A stretch of DNA of 64,000 bases from Oligoflexia bacterium. Lineage in GTDB: Bacteria; Bdellovibrionota; UBA1018. The translations under genes and the position numbers were made by a program. Below the pieces are notes generated by a model. The model saw nothing but the letters and a program-made list of their open reading frames with translations. It searched no databases and was not told the DNA's origin. The stretch lies in assembly GCA_903895855.1 (NCBI GenBank), contig CAITVN010000070.1, forward strand, positions 25,198 through 89,197, in the 5' to 3' direction. Position 1 is the stretch's first letter; each line of letters begins with the position of its first letter. Positions 44,902-53,974 of this stretch are shown here, piece by piece.

Positions 44902-44958
44902 AGGCCTCTAAAGACCACTTGATTTCGCCCCGGTCAAAAGGCTAAGGTCAGGCGCATT

Positions 44959-45438
44959 ATGAGTGATGAAAAGGTTCCGATGACCGTTCTTGGCAAAAAG
45001 CTGCTAGACGAAGAACTAAAGCGACTGATGAGTGTCGATCGACCGACGATTGTCAAAGCCATTGAAATTGCCAGAGGGCACGGCGACCTATCTGAAAATG
45101 CTGATTATTCAGCGGCAAAAGAAAGACAAAGCTTCATTGAGGGGCGCATTCAACACATCAACGATAGACTTGCCAGATCAAAAGTCATTGACCCATCAAC
45201 CATCACCACCGAAGCCATTGTCTTCGGTGCAACGGTAGAACTCGAAGAAGAAGAAAGTGGCAAGAAAATCACTTATCAAATCGTTGGGGTTGACGAAGCC
45301 GATATCAAGAACGGCAAAGTGGGAATCACCTCACCCATTGCTAGAGCCTTAATTACTAAACGCGAAGGAGACGACGTTGTGGTCAATGCTCCAAAAGGGA
45401 ACATTAGCTACAACGTTATCAGTGTCAGCTACAAATAA
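44959..45438 (+). CDS. greA: Transcription elongation factor GreA
   Basis: 159 residues, typical length. Coiled-coil N-terminus with LLDEELKRLMSVDRPTIVKA and ARGHGDLSENADYSAAKERQ (the acidic tip Asp/Glu that stimulates RNA cleavage), then the FKBP-like domain (FGATVELEEEESGKKITYQI, GKVGITSPIARAL). It rescues backtracked RNA polymerase. The recG start lies within its 3' end. Confidence 0.97.
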   Translation: MSDEKVPMTVLGKKLLDEELKRLMSVDRPTIVKAIEIARGHGDLSENADYSAAKERQSFIEGRIQHINDRLARSKVIDPSTITTEAIVFGATVELEEEESGKKITYQIVGVDEADIKNGKVGITSPIARALITKREGDDVVVNAPKGNISYNVISVSYK

Positions 45439-47686
45439 GCCAACATCAGCAGGGGGTTTAGACACTCCTATTCAATTCGTAAAAGGTGTGGGTCCCCGCC
45501 TTTCGATGATGTTTCAATCGCGCAATATTTCTACCATTAAAGACTTACTTTTCTTTTTTCCACGCGCCTACCAAGACCGCAGCCAAGTTCACAAAATAGT
45601 CGACCTCAAAGCCCTCGCTGACAAGACAGCAGAAAAAGGCTTTGAGTTGAAAGTTTCAGAAGGCGCTTCAAGCCCAGGGCCTGCACCAGAGACCTCTGCC
45701 GTAGTGACCGTTTCTGGGCGAGTCATTTCACAAAGAAAAATTCCGACCCGATACGGAAAATCGATACTCGACGTGCGCATCTCAGATGGCACCGGAGTTC
45801 TCGCTCTCAAATGGTTTCATGCCCCAAAGGGAATGGCTGAACAATTTTTCAAAGACCGCCCCCTGACCGTCACAGGGGCGATCAAGTTTTTTCAACTTTA
45901 CCCTGAGATGGTTCACCCTGAGGTGAGTTTTTCGGGTCCTGCGAGTCCTGAATCCCAAGCCTCTGCGCCTGAGTCTGAAAATTATGGGCGAATCGTGCCG
46001 ATTTACGTCGAGATCGAAGGCATTCCGACTCGCACCCTTCGTAAAATTTTATGGGATGCGGTCACTCGGTTTTCACACCACCTCACCGAAGACTTACCCC
46101 TTGAAATTTTAAAACGCCTCAACTTACCGACCCTACCCGAAGCAGTAAGGGCACTTCACTTTCCGCCCGAAAAAACTGACCTTCAAGCATTCGAATCGTT
46201 CAATTCGCCCTTTCATCACCGGCTAGTCTATGACGAATTTTTTAAATTTGAGTTTCTGGTTCTCAAGCAGCGCCTACGAATGGAAAAACAGCTTGCAGAA
46301 ACCATCACTGACGAACGCGGAGTCAAAGCGTGTTGGGATCTTTCAAAAACTCTGCCCTTTGAATTAACCGGCGACCAAAAAAAGGCCATCAAAGAAACGC
46401 TCGACGACCTCAAACAATCACACCCCATGAACCGACTCATTCAAGGTGACGTGGGTTCAGGCAAAACGGCGGTCGCGTTTCTAACAGCTTCAGCCATTAC
46501 TGCAGAAGGTGGGCAAGTGGCCCTCATGGCTCCGACTGAAATTCTGGCTGAGCAGCACCTAAAGAATGGTAGAGCACTTCTGGGCCACGCACTGCAGTTT
46601 GAATTACTCACGGGCCGCACGTCAGCGAAAGAGCACGCTCGGATAGTTGATCGCCTTACCCGCGGTGACCCCCTGATCTTGATCGGCACTCACGCCTTGA
46701 TCGAAGAGCCGGTCGTTTTCAAATCGCTGAATTATATTTTAATCGATGAACAACACCGGTTCGGAGTTGATCAGCGACGAGCCCTCAGACAAAAAGGAAT
46801 TCGAATCGGTAAAGACGATAAACCTCTCAACCCACACACCCTCATCTTGACCGCAACACCCATTCCTCGAACTTTAGCGCTCACCGCATACGGCGACCTC
46901 GCGGTCTCTACGATTAAAGAAAAGCCGCCAGGAAGAACTCCGATTGTGACGAGGGTGATACGGTCTTCTCAGCGCGAAAAAGCCCACGAGTGGATCAAAC
47001 AAGAATTACAAAAAGGACGACAGGCCTACTTTATTTATCCATTAGTCAACGACAGCGAAGCTGAAGGGTTTACGCACTTAAAATCAGCCATCAAAGAAGC
47101 CGAAGAATTGCAGGCACGCTATAGTGATTTTAAAGTTGCCCTCTTACATGGCCAGCAGAAATCTGAAGAAAAAGCGCTCGCGATGGAAGAATTCAAATCG
47201 GGTCGCGCCCACTTACTCGTTTCTACAACAGTCGTTGAGGTCGGGGTAGACGTGGCTAACGCGAGTATCATGGCCATCAATCATGCCGAGCGATTTGGGT
47301 TGTCGCAGCTGCACCAATTGCGTGGGCGCGTAGGACGCGGCGCGCACGCATCGTATTGCTTTTTATTCACGACCCACGACCGACCGGCAGAAGTCTCTCA
47401 AATGCGACTCGATGTTTTAGAAAAAACAAACGATGGGTTTGAGATTGCAGAGGCCGACCTCGAACTTCGTGGCCCCGGAGAATTTTTAGGCACCCGACAA
47501 TCAGGCGGACTACCATTTAAACTTGCTCAATTGGTGCGCGATCGCAACTGGTTACTCGAGGCCCGCGACGACGCTGCTATTTTATTGAAAAACGATCCAG
47601 AATTGACGGCAGCTAATCATCTGCCGCTTAGGCGCTACTTCGAGCGCGAAGGAACCTTTCAGTTTGAGCGGCTAAAAACTTCGTAA
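45386..47686 (+). CDS. recG: ATP-dependent DNA helicase RecG
   Basis: 766 residues from ATG 45386; GTG 45422 is an equally fair start, and both overlap greA. Wedge domain at about 20-190 (IQFVKGVGPRLSMMF, FFPRAYQDRS), then helicase motifs: I LIQGDVGSGKTAVAF, II DEQH, III LTATPIPRTLAL, and VI QLHQLRGRVGRG, plus the C-terminal TRG segment (GPGEFLGTRQSG). It remodels stalled forks and Holliday junctions. Overlap with greA implies cotranscription. Confidence 0.97.
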   Translation: MLQKGTLATTLSVSATNKPTSAGGLDTPIQFVKGVGPRLSMMFQSRNISTIKDLLFFFPRAYQDRSQVHKIVDLKALADKTAEKGFELKVSEGASSPGPAPETSAVVTVSGRVISQRKIPTRYGKSILDVRISDGTGVLALKWFHAPKGMAEQFFKDRPLTVTGAIKFFQLYPEMVHPEVSFSGPASPESQASAPESENYGRIVPIYVEIEGIPTRTLRKILWDAVTRFSHHLTEDLPLEILKRLNLPTLPEAVRALHFPPEKTDLQAFESFNSPFHHRLVYDEFFKFEFLVLKQRLRMEKQLAETITDERGVKACWDLSKTLPFELTGDQKKAIKETLDDLKQSHPMNRLIQGDVGSGKTAVAFLTASAITAEGGQVALMAPTEILAEQHLKNGRALLGHALQFELLTGRTSAKEHARIVDRLTRGDPLILIGTHALIEEPVVFKSLNYILIDEQHRFGVDQRRALRQKGIRIGKDDKPLNPHTLILTATPIPRTLALTAYGDLAVSTIKEKPPGRTPIVTRVIRSSQREKAHEWIKQELQKGRQAYFIYPLVNDSEAEGFTHLKSAIKEAEELQARYSDFKVALLHGQQKSEEKALAMEEFKSGRAHLLVSTTVVEVGVDVANASIMAINHAERFGLSQLHQLRGRVGRGAHASYCFLFTTHDRPAEVSQMRLDVLEKTNDGFEIAEADLELRGPGEFLGTRQSGGLPFKLAQLVRDRNWLLEARDDAAILLKNDPELTAANHLPLRRYFEREGTFQFERLKTS

Positions 47687-47702
47687 TACCTAAAGCTCAA
47701 GT

Positions 47703-48365
47703 TTATAATCTATCTAACAGCCTTTTAGCTTCGACCTCGTCAATCAAAACAAAGCGCTTGAGTTCTTCTTCGTAGGCATAGACATCGGCTCTGGCGATAT
47801 CAAACCACCAGGCGTGAAGCTGGAGATTACCTTCGCTCATCCGTTTTTTTACCGAGGGGTAAGACTTGATATTCTCAATTTGGCTCAAGACATTGAGTTG
47901 TGACAACTGGTTATGCCTTGCGAGTGTATGATCTGGAGCCTGCCCTCTCTGTAAGCTCGCTAAGGCAGTTTCTCCGTGTCTCAACCAACTCTTCAGATTA
48001 GGGAGCTGAACTCTCTCGCGTCCATCGCATATCGCGAGCATCGCGCCACACTCAGAATGCCCGCAGACAATAATATCGGTCACACTTAAAATTTGGGTTG
48101 AAAACTCAATGGCTGCGGCCTCTGACTCGTCACTCAATGAAACTCCGTGTCCGTCACACGGCGGCACCAGATTGCCGATGTTTCTCAAAACAAAAAGATC
48201 ACCCGGATCAGTCGACGCAAAAGTATTGGGTACCACCCGACTGTCAGAGCAAGCAATAAACAGGGTATCGGGCGACTGGCCTGTGGCGAGTTTACCGAAG
48301 GCCTCGCGATACCCTTCGCGAACATTACGACGAAAATCGACAATGCCTTGAATGAGTTTTTTCAC
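47703..48365 (-). CDS. Beta-class carbonic anhydrase
   Basis: 220 residues, GTG start at 48365, with its first codon directly after the glutaredoxin stop. Zinc ligands C39 (ACSDSR), H103 and C106 (CGHSECGA); D41/R43 form the catalytic dyad; VLRNIGNLVPP is the family substrate loop. Interconverts CO2 and bicarbonate. The bicarbonate would feed CarB and others. Type II-like features cannot be judged. Confidence 0.95.
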   Translation of the reverse strand: MKKLIQGIVDFRRNVREGYREAFGKLATGQSPDTLFIACSDSRVVPNTFASTDPGDLFVLRNIGNLVPPCDGHGVSLSDESEAAAIEFSTQILSVTDIIVCGHSECGAMLAICDGRERVQLPNLKSWLRHGETALASLQRGQAPDHTLARHNQLSQLNVLSQIENIKSYPSVKKRMSEGNLQLHAWWFDIARADVYAYEEELKRFVLIDEVEAKRLLDRL

Positions 48366-48761
48366 TTAACTAGCCAGCACCGGAGCGACTTGTTTCTCTA
48401 AAAAAGCAATGATGTCATCTGATTCGTACAACCACCGAGCCGCTTGAGTCGTCGGGTCGGTAATTTTCAAGCAAGGGGTCTGAAGTTCGCCACCACCTTC
48501 AACCAATTCTTCTGCTTTTGGTGTACCTGGTGAGGCGTTGACCAAGTCAATTTTCAACCCCATTCGCCTGATAGCTTGACGAACTTTAAAACAAAAAGGG
48601 CACCCCGGAAACTGATACAGCTGCCAATTTCTCGTCATCGCATCGACTCGCGCCTGTTCTTCGGTAGAACGAGTGACGGTGGGTCTAGCCGAAAAAATCA
48701 CTTCATAAGCGAGCACAAGCAATCCTAATAAACGACGAATCAATGACAAAACTAAATTCAT
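48366..48761 (-). CDS. Membrane-anchored glutaredoxin-like protein
   Basis: 131 residues. An N-terminal membrane segment (LVLSLIRRLLGLLVLAYEVI) precedes a glutaredoxin fold with active site FPGCPFCFKVRQA (CxxC), cis-Pro near LQTPCLKI, and a C-terminal helix. Membrane-tethered glutaredoxins of this type occur in many proteobacteria. Zero spacing to carbonic anhydrase means the pair is one transcription unit. Confidence 0.88.
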   Translation of the reverse strand: MNLVLSLIRRLLGLLVLAYEVIFSARPTVTRSTEEQARVDAMTRNWQLYQFPGCPFCFKVRQAIRRMGLKIDLVNASPGTPKAEELVEGGGELQTPCLKITDPTTQAARWLYESDDIIAFLEKQVAPVLAS

Positions 48762-48811
48762 TTCAATAGCCTCTCTAATAATCTCTCAATTAACATCTTC
48801 TAGGTCATACC

Positions 48812-49684
48812 CTATTTTAAGGCAGCGGCGGTTGCATACGAAAAATGAAAAATCGACCCAGAATCATTTTTTAGTTTCGTGAACTCACCCCGCACTGCCG
48901 CCTCAACCTCTTGGTGGGTGCGACCAAACGAAAACTGAATCTGATGTTCAAATAATTGCCCAAGACCGCTGAGCAGCGTCTCAACCCAGTAGTCGAGAAA
49001 CTGATTTTTGAGTTCTAAGGCAGAAAATCGCTCGAACTGATTACCTTTAAGCTCAGGGATTGCATTCGCACCGAGCACCCCGTCAAGGCAAATCGTGTGA
49101 ATTTGCGCTGTGATTGGCTGAAATCCCGCATCGTGAAGAAGCCGTCGCAATCGAATACCGATATAGGGGTCACCCCCCAGCGTTTGTTGAAGTCGATTAA
49201 ATTTCGCCCAGTACTCTTCGATGATCACTGAATGCGGAAAACAACTCAGCGGAGTGTTATACACTTCAGCCAAATGCACTCTCGCGCCCGCACTCAAGCA
49301 CCGATGCAATTCTTTGAGGGCTTTAAGGGAATCTGGTACGTGCTCAAGAAACCAACAAATGAATAAACCATCGAACTGGCCTTCGTGAAACGGCAACTCA
49401 TAAACCGAACCTTGCTGAAGGTGAACCCGACCCTCTTTCAATTCTGACGAAAGAGTAGCTTTGGCCGCCTCAATCTGAGCATCTGACAAGTCAACTGAAG
49501 TCAGCTGAAGTTGGGGGTACCTCGAAAGCAAAATTTTCGACTGGGCTCCCACTCCGCAACCAATTTCTAGGATATGTCGGCACCTTAAGAAATCAACTTT
49601 CTCAAAGACCAAAGACTCTAAGAACCTTGCCTGATCTAATAGTCGTTTTTGTTCGTCTTTGGAGTATCCGTGTAAATAACTCAT
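48812..49684 (-). CDS. SAM-dependent methyltransferase
   Basis: 290 residues. Class I Rossmann core: motif I HILEIGCGVGAQSKILL, motif II LTSVDLSDAQIEAAK, then GSVYELPFHEGQFDGLFICW and ALKELHRCLSAGARVHLAEV. The C-terminal 130 residues are an extra helical domain. Pattern of small-molecule (quinone- or sterol-type) methyltransferases; substrate unknown. Divergent from the TPMT gene at 49781. Confidence 0.88.
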   Translation of the reverse strand: MSYLHGYSKDEQKRLLDQARFLESLVFEKVDFLRCRHILEIGCGVGAQSKILLSRYPQLQLTSVDLSDAQIEAAKATLSSELKEGRVHLQQGSVYELPFHEGQFDGLFICWFLEHVPDSLKALKELHRCLSAGARVHLAEVYNTPLSCFPHSVIIEEYWAKFNRLQQTLGGDPYIGIRLRRLLHDAGFQPITAQIHTICLDGVLGANAIPELKGNQFERFSALELKNQFLDYWVETLLSGLGQLFEHQIQFSFGRTHQEVEAAVRGEFTKLKNDSGSIFHFSYATAAALK

Positions 49685-49780
49685 TGATTCTTTCTATTGC
49701 GTTGAACCACAGAAGACAATCCTGCCGTTGTTTTTTTCTGCCGCTTGCAGACTTTTAGAAAAAATGCCTAAAATACAGTC

Positions 49781-50458
49781 ATGGACCACAACTTCTGGCA
49801 AAGCCGTTGGCAAAATAATGAAATCGGATTTCATCAACCTAAGGTAAACGACTATTTATTCAAGCATTTTGAAAAAGCTTTGCCTAAGCGAGTCTTGGTA
49901 CCTCTTTGTGGAAAAAGCAAGGATTTGCTCTGGCTTTGGCAACAAGGCCAGTGGGTGGTCGGAGTTGAATTGACCGAAAAAGCGTGTCGAGATTTTTGGG
50001 CAGAAAATCCCGAACTCGGAACCCCTTCAGAGAAATTTGACACTGAGCGCGGCTTGAGGTTCTTTGAAACCGATCGCATCAAACTCGTTTGTGGGGATTT
50101 TTTTACCGTCAACAGCGCTGACCTGACTTTTCAAAACGGCGGGGCTCCAAGTGCATTATCGATCTATGACCGCGCGGCTTACATTGCATTGCCGCTCGAT
50201 CTCAGGCAGCGTTACCTCGATCACCTCACCTCGTTGGTTCGAACATCTCCCCGACCAGTCTCAGGCCTTCTCATCACCATTGAATACGATCAGTCACTCA
50301 AAAATGGCCCCCCTTTCTCGATCACTCAAAAAGAGTTAGCAGAACGTTGGGATTTGCACTTTAATCTCACTGAGCTTGAATCGGTCAAAGAAATGCAAAA
50401 ATTGGGACCCTCTGAACTCGAGGTCACTGAACGGGCACATCGAATCGAATTCAAGTAG
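49781..50458 (+). CDS. Thiopurine S-methyltransferase-family protein
   Basis: 225 residues. Start MDHNFWQSRWQNNEIGFHQP is the family opening; SAM site KRVLVPLCGKSKDLLWLWQQ; GVELTEKAC; IYDRAAYIALPLDLRQRY, all in TPMT order. Bacterial members methylate selenium or tellurium oxyanions or thiols. Its stop codon (50456-50458) lies inside the left arm of structured repeat copy 3. Confidence 0.93.
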   Translation: MDHNFWQSRWQNNEIGFHQPKVNDYLFKHFEKALPKRVLVPLCGKSKDLLWLWQQGQWVVGVELTEKACRDFWAENPELGTPSEKFDTERGLRFFETDRIKLVCGDFFTVNSADLTFQNGGAPSALSIYDRAAYIALPLDLRQRYLDHLTSLVRTSPRPVSGLLITIEYDQSLKNGPPFSITQKELAERWDLHFNLTELESVKEMQKLGPSELEVTERAHRIEFK

Positions 50459-50718
50459 CTACCTCGCAATGACTCAAAACTAGCACCGCAATCGAACGGA
50501 TCGGCTCCTGCCTCACCTGCACCTCCGATAGGTTCAGGTATTTTAATTCCTAATTATTTTGAACTCGGGCGTCGCAGGAGGCGACAATAGCCCGCGAAAA
50601 CAGGACGTTTGCTTCAAAATAATTAGGAATTAAAATACCTGAACCTATCGGAGGACCCATCCGGTTGCAGGAGTCCGTCGCTTGCGGTGCTAGTTTTGAG
50701 TCATTGCGAGGTAGCTAC
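50455..50718 (+). repeat. Rod-like structured inverted-repeat element, copy 3
   Basis: Outer stem: 50455-50491 with 50682-50718, 37 perfect base pairs, including the TPMT stop codon. Inner stem: 50522-50563 with 50613-50654, 42 perfect base pairs. Internal loop: left 50492-50521 (CGGCTCCTGCCTCACCTGC), right 50655-50681 (ATCCGGTTGCAGGAGTCCG); inside it CTCCTGC pairs with GCAGGAG and CGGA with TCCG. Tip 50564-50612: CGGGC/GCCCG around GTCGC/GCGAC, then AAAC-AGGAC-GTTT. Confidence 0.92.
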
Positions 50719-50742
50719 GAATGCAAAGTGCAGTATCAGAAG

Positions 50743-51480
50743 CTACCACAAGGCAATTGAAACTGAAAAACCCTCGATATCAAGCCAGAGCGTTTCGAGG
50801 GTCTGCGGCGCATCAGACGGCCAAGTGAGTGCTTCTCGCGGAATCAATTTAAATTCACCCATATCTAGGTGCCTGTAAGGCTCACAAGTCCAATGGCCCC
50901 GATCGTTCACCGACTGAAGTTCGGCCTCATGAAATCCGAAAAACCGTCGCACAGTTGGAAATACCGCCTTATAGATCGCCTCTTTCGCGCCAAATAGACG
51001 GGTCGCCCTTTCTTCACTCCGTTCAACCCAATCGAGTTCACCTGGGGTTAGAATTTTTTTTCTCACCGTGAACGCTCGCGGCGATTTTGTCTCAATATCG
51101 ACTCCGACACCGTGAATCTCTGACGAGCTCTCAGCCATGAGCGCCACCGCTACAATTTTAGATTCATCACACAGGTAAGTGTGGCTGAGTGAACCCAAAT
51201 AAGGCTTTGGCCAAGTAGGTACTCCATCGGCATCAGTGATCACTTCTGAGAGTGAAACCAAGACCCCCTGCAACTGCTCTAGCGCCTTGAGACTACATTG
51301 CCTTGCGAGAATTGACGACTGGGTCCTAATATTCAAATGACCGCCCGCCTGCTCACCAATGCCCTTACTCACCGCCTCTTCGGCTAGACACAGCACAAAC
51401 CGACGAGACGGGGTCGCCCGGTTCAATGAGTTTAAATGACTCAGACGAAACAACTTAAATTCAGTCACGCCGAACCTCAC
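50743..51480 (-). CDS. 4'-phosphopantetheinyl transferase (Sfp/EntD type)
   Basis: 245 residues. Motifs: LGSLSHTYLCDESKIVAVAL, GVGVDIETKSPR (Mg-binding Asp and Glu) and RLFGAKEAIYKAVFP (Glu and catalytic Lys). Transfers phosphopantetheine from CoA to carrier proteins of fatty acid or secondary metabolism. No synthase gene is nearby. It overlaps the MepA-like gene by 20 bp. Confidence 0.9.
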   Translation of the reverse strand: MRFGVTEFKLFRLSHLNSLNRATPSRRFVLCLAEEAVSKGIGEQAGGHLNIRTQSSILARQCSLKALEQLQGVLVSLSEVITDADGVPTWPKPYLGSLSHTYLCDESKIVAVALMAESSSEIHGVGVDIETKSPRAFTVRKKILTPGELDWVERSEERATRLFGAKEAIYKAVFPTVRRFFGFHEAELQSVNDRGHWTCEPYRHLDMGEFKLIPREALTWPSDAPQTLETLWLDIEGFSVSIALW

Positions 51481-52396
51481 CCAGCAATTCTAGTTCCTTG
51501 AGAAGATTCTGACAGCGTGGTGGGTACTTTGAAAATTCCCAACCTTTTTCACTCGCACCGGTTGGCGGTTCACTTTTCTTCACCAAGGCCTCATCGGTAA
51601 ACCACCAGCTCAGCTGATTGTCACAGCCGGTGACCTCATCACTCAAACCCTTCGCGTTGATATCGGCCGAAACGGGCAAGACCTGCTTTGGCTTCTCACA
51701 CTCGCCGCTTGCGGCTGGGCAATGCAGCCGCACATGAAAGTGATCAGTATGCCCATACCAAATTCGAATTTTTGTTAACCAGCCTTCACCCCGAAATTTT
51801 TCGCACAATTCTCGCTTAATGACTGCGCCCACAAACACTCTTTCAACCTCATTGGCTTGAGATAACCACTTCAAGAGAGCAGGGTGCAGAGCCTCATTCC
51901 AATTTTCGCGCTTTAGTTCTTTTGGCGATAAACCTAAATCGGTAACGACTCTCGTTTCTTTGTCGTCAACCGAAAGTTTTTCTTGAGCTGTCAACGTATC
52001 GTACCAGACATCGACATCTAACCCCGTTTGATGGCTAGCGTGGTCTGATGAAAACGGCCCCCCCCGAGGCAAACTCAAATCGCTGAAAATCACCTTTCTG
52101 TTCAATTTTTCAGCCGAAAACAGCCCAAACTTGTGTAAAAGTTCGATCAAGTTTTTATTTCCGTAACCACGATTTCGGTTCAGCCGAACTCGCGTGTAGC
52201 CAGTTCCTTCATCTTCAATTTTTTCGCCGCCAAGCAAACACCCCCGTGACGTAAAACCAACCGACTCATTCACGTCAACCGTAGGCAGCTTCATTTTTTC
52301 GAACGGACTTTGCGGAATTTTTTTCGGCGCACTCGAACAGGCATTCAAGAAAATGACGAAAAACAGAGCACCTACTATTGAACGAAACCTCATCAC
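51461..52396 (-). CDS. MepA-like penicillin-insensitive murein endopeptidase, lipoprotein
   Basis: 311 residues. Lipobox LNAC (Cys20). LAS-type zinc site: GPFSSDHASHQTGLDVDVWY (His and Asp ligands) and WYGHTDHFHVRLHCP (third His). GRNRGYGN-like text appears as NRNRGYGNKN near residue 75, as in MepA. Cuts D,D-crosslinks of peptidoglycan at the outer membrane face. ATGA overlap with the ABC permease upstream. Confidence 0.92.
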   Translation of the reverse strand: MMRFRSIVGALFFVIFLNACSSAPKKIPQSPFEKMKLPTVDVNESVGFTSRGCLLGGEKIEDEGTGYTRVRLNRNRGYGNKNLIELLHKFGLFSAEKLNRKVIFSDLSLPRGGPFSSDHASHQTGLDVDVWYDTLTAQEKLSVDDKETRVVTDLGLSPKELKRENWNEALHPALLKWLSQANEVERVFVGAVIKRELCEKFRGEGWLTKIRIWYGHTDHFHVRLHCPAASGECEKPKQVLPVSADINAKGLSDEVTGCDNQLSWWFTDEALVKKSEPPTGASEKGWEFSKYPPRCQNLLKELELLGEVRRD

Positions 52397-53193
52397 GCCC
52401 CCCTTCGCAAAGAAATCATGGGCGTACTCTGGTAACGCTTCAAGCCCAATGAAAATAAAACCAGTGTGAGACTCACGACCATGACTACACCGAGAACCTC
52501 AAGTGCCAGCACCGACAAACTCGGGTGCGACAAAAATTCAGTGGGAATGAGCCCAACCACCGCAACGGGACCGAGTACCAAAAACCACCGAAAGCGGTTC
52601 GGGTAATCGAGAAGAGCCGGGTAGGTATTAAAAGCGAGAACCACATTGATGAGCACAGGATTGAGCCTCTCTGGCCTTGAAAACCAAAAGGGCACGCAGC
52701 CCAGAAGCGTAAAAACACAGGCAAACCCGATGAACGAACAAATAACCATCAACAACAATTCAAAAGAAAAAACAAAGCCACCTCGAACACCTAAAATGAC
52801 AAGCCCCACCCCACCCATCAGCACATCACCCCAAGAAGGGAGGTGTGACTGCGTGATCGACATCATCAACAAGGGATTTCGTGATGAAACCAAAACCGAA
52901 TCCAGACCGCCATCAACCACTTGCTTGTCGAGCTCGGTGAGTCCACCCAAAAATACGTGTAAAAGTCCAAAAGTGAGCATAGTCAACAAATTGAGAACCA
53001 GATAGGCATCGCACTGAACCGCCAATTCGGGCTTACCCGCAAAAAGCATCGCCCAAACCCCGAACAACGCTAAAAAATTATTGACGAACATTCCAATCAC
53101 GCCTGCCCAGAAATGAGCGGGAGTCGACCAATGAGCCATGAAATGAAATCGATTTGCAGTCAAAATTAAGCGTAAACTTCGCCAAAATCTCAT
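52393..53193 (-). CDS. ABC-2 family permease
   Basis: 266 residues with six hydrophobic helices (FWAGVIGMFVNNFLALFGVW, LLTMLTFGLLHVFLGG, GGFVFSFELLLMVICSFIGF, ALEVLGVVMVVSLTLVLFSL). Pattern of the ABC-2/DUF990 permeases that occur in pairs with a daunorubicin-type ATPase. Starts directly at the stop of the sister permease (53194). The last 4 bp overlap MepA. Confidence 0.85.
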   Translation of the reverse strand: MRFWRSLRLILTANRFHFMAHWSTPAHFWAGVIGMFVNNFLALFGVWAMLFAGKPELAVQCDAYLVLNLLTMLTFGLLHVFLGGLTELDKQVVDGGLDSVLVSSRNPLLMMSITQSHLPSWGDVLMGGVGLVILGVRGGFVFSFELLLMVICSFIGFACVFTLLGCVPFWFSRPERLNPVLINVVLAFNTYPALLDYPNRFRWFLVLGPVAVVGLIPTEFLSHPSLSVLALEVLGVVMVVSLTLVLFSLGLKRYQSTPMISLRRGA

Positions 53194-53973
53194 TTAGCCC
53201 CCCCAAGCTTCAAAACGGCGCCTGCCCCTGAGATAAAAAAACAATGCGCACAGGTACAAGCCAAGGCAGATCACCAAAATTCTAAGAAACCACTCAGCAA
53301 AGCTTTGCTCAAACGGATGACCAAAAATAGCGATGTGAGCTGCTTGAAAAAAAAGATCTGAACCGGGCAAGTTCAAAAAAATACTACGATAAGGCTCTCC
53401 AAAATCAGAAACAGGACCAAAGACGCCGCCGAGCGAGAGAAAAATTTTACTGATGGGAAGAATGAAATACCGCGTCTGTGAAAAATTCAATAAAAGGGCA
53501 CTGAAAAGCGTACTTATCAAAGCCTGAGCCGGGGCCAATAAAATAATCAGACCCAAAGTTCTGGCAAAAAACCCTAAAGACGGAAGAATAGGAATCCCAA
53601 AAAATGGAGTAATCACTACCAAAATTAACAGGTAAAACAACCGTGCTCCACCAGCGATTCCGACATGCGAAAAAAGTTCTCGTAAAATCCAAGAACGAGG
53701 CCTCGCCAAAAATAATGCAAAATCTTCGGTGCCGTCTTGAATCGATCTCGCTCGTAAGAACGTCAAAAAAAGCAATTCCGTAACCCCTACGTAAAGCAGT
53801 ATGGTTTGAAAGGTAAACTGGGTATTTTTCGCTGAAAACCGAAGCCACATCCAACTCAAAAACCAAACAAAAAATACAAACAAAATGTGCCCAACGAGAG
53901 TTGACTTCCAGTCAGTGAAGGGTTCACGAAAACGAAACCAAGCGAGCTTAAAATAGTACCGAGCACTCGACAT
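53194..53973 (-). CDS. ABC-2 family permease
   Basis: 259 residues with six helices; ARSIQDGTEDFALFLARPRS resembles the segment seen in DUF990-like permeases that contacts the ATPase. It is the sister of the 52393 gene and follows the ATPase gene by 1 bp. The substrate is unknown: viologen-type, drug or lipid export are possible in this family. Confidence 0.85.
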   Translation of the reverse strand: MSSARYYFKLAWFRFREPFTDWKSTLVGHILFVFFVWFLSWMWLRFSAKNTQFTFQTILLYVGVTELLFLTFLRARSIQDGTEDFALFLARPRSWILRELFSHVGIAGGARLFYLLILVVITPFFGIPILPSLGFFARTLGLIILLAPAQALISTLFSALLLNFSQTRYFILPISKIFLSLGGVFGPVSDFGEPYRSIFLNLPGSDLFFQAAHIAIFGHPFEQSFAEWFLRILVICLGLYLCALFFYLRGRRRFEAWGG

Positions 53974-53974
53974 G

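Noticed and set aside
52646..53005. Plus-strand 119-residue frame within the ABC permease gene
   Set aside because: Polar low-complexity shadow of a hydrophobic membrane protein on the opposite strand.
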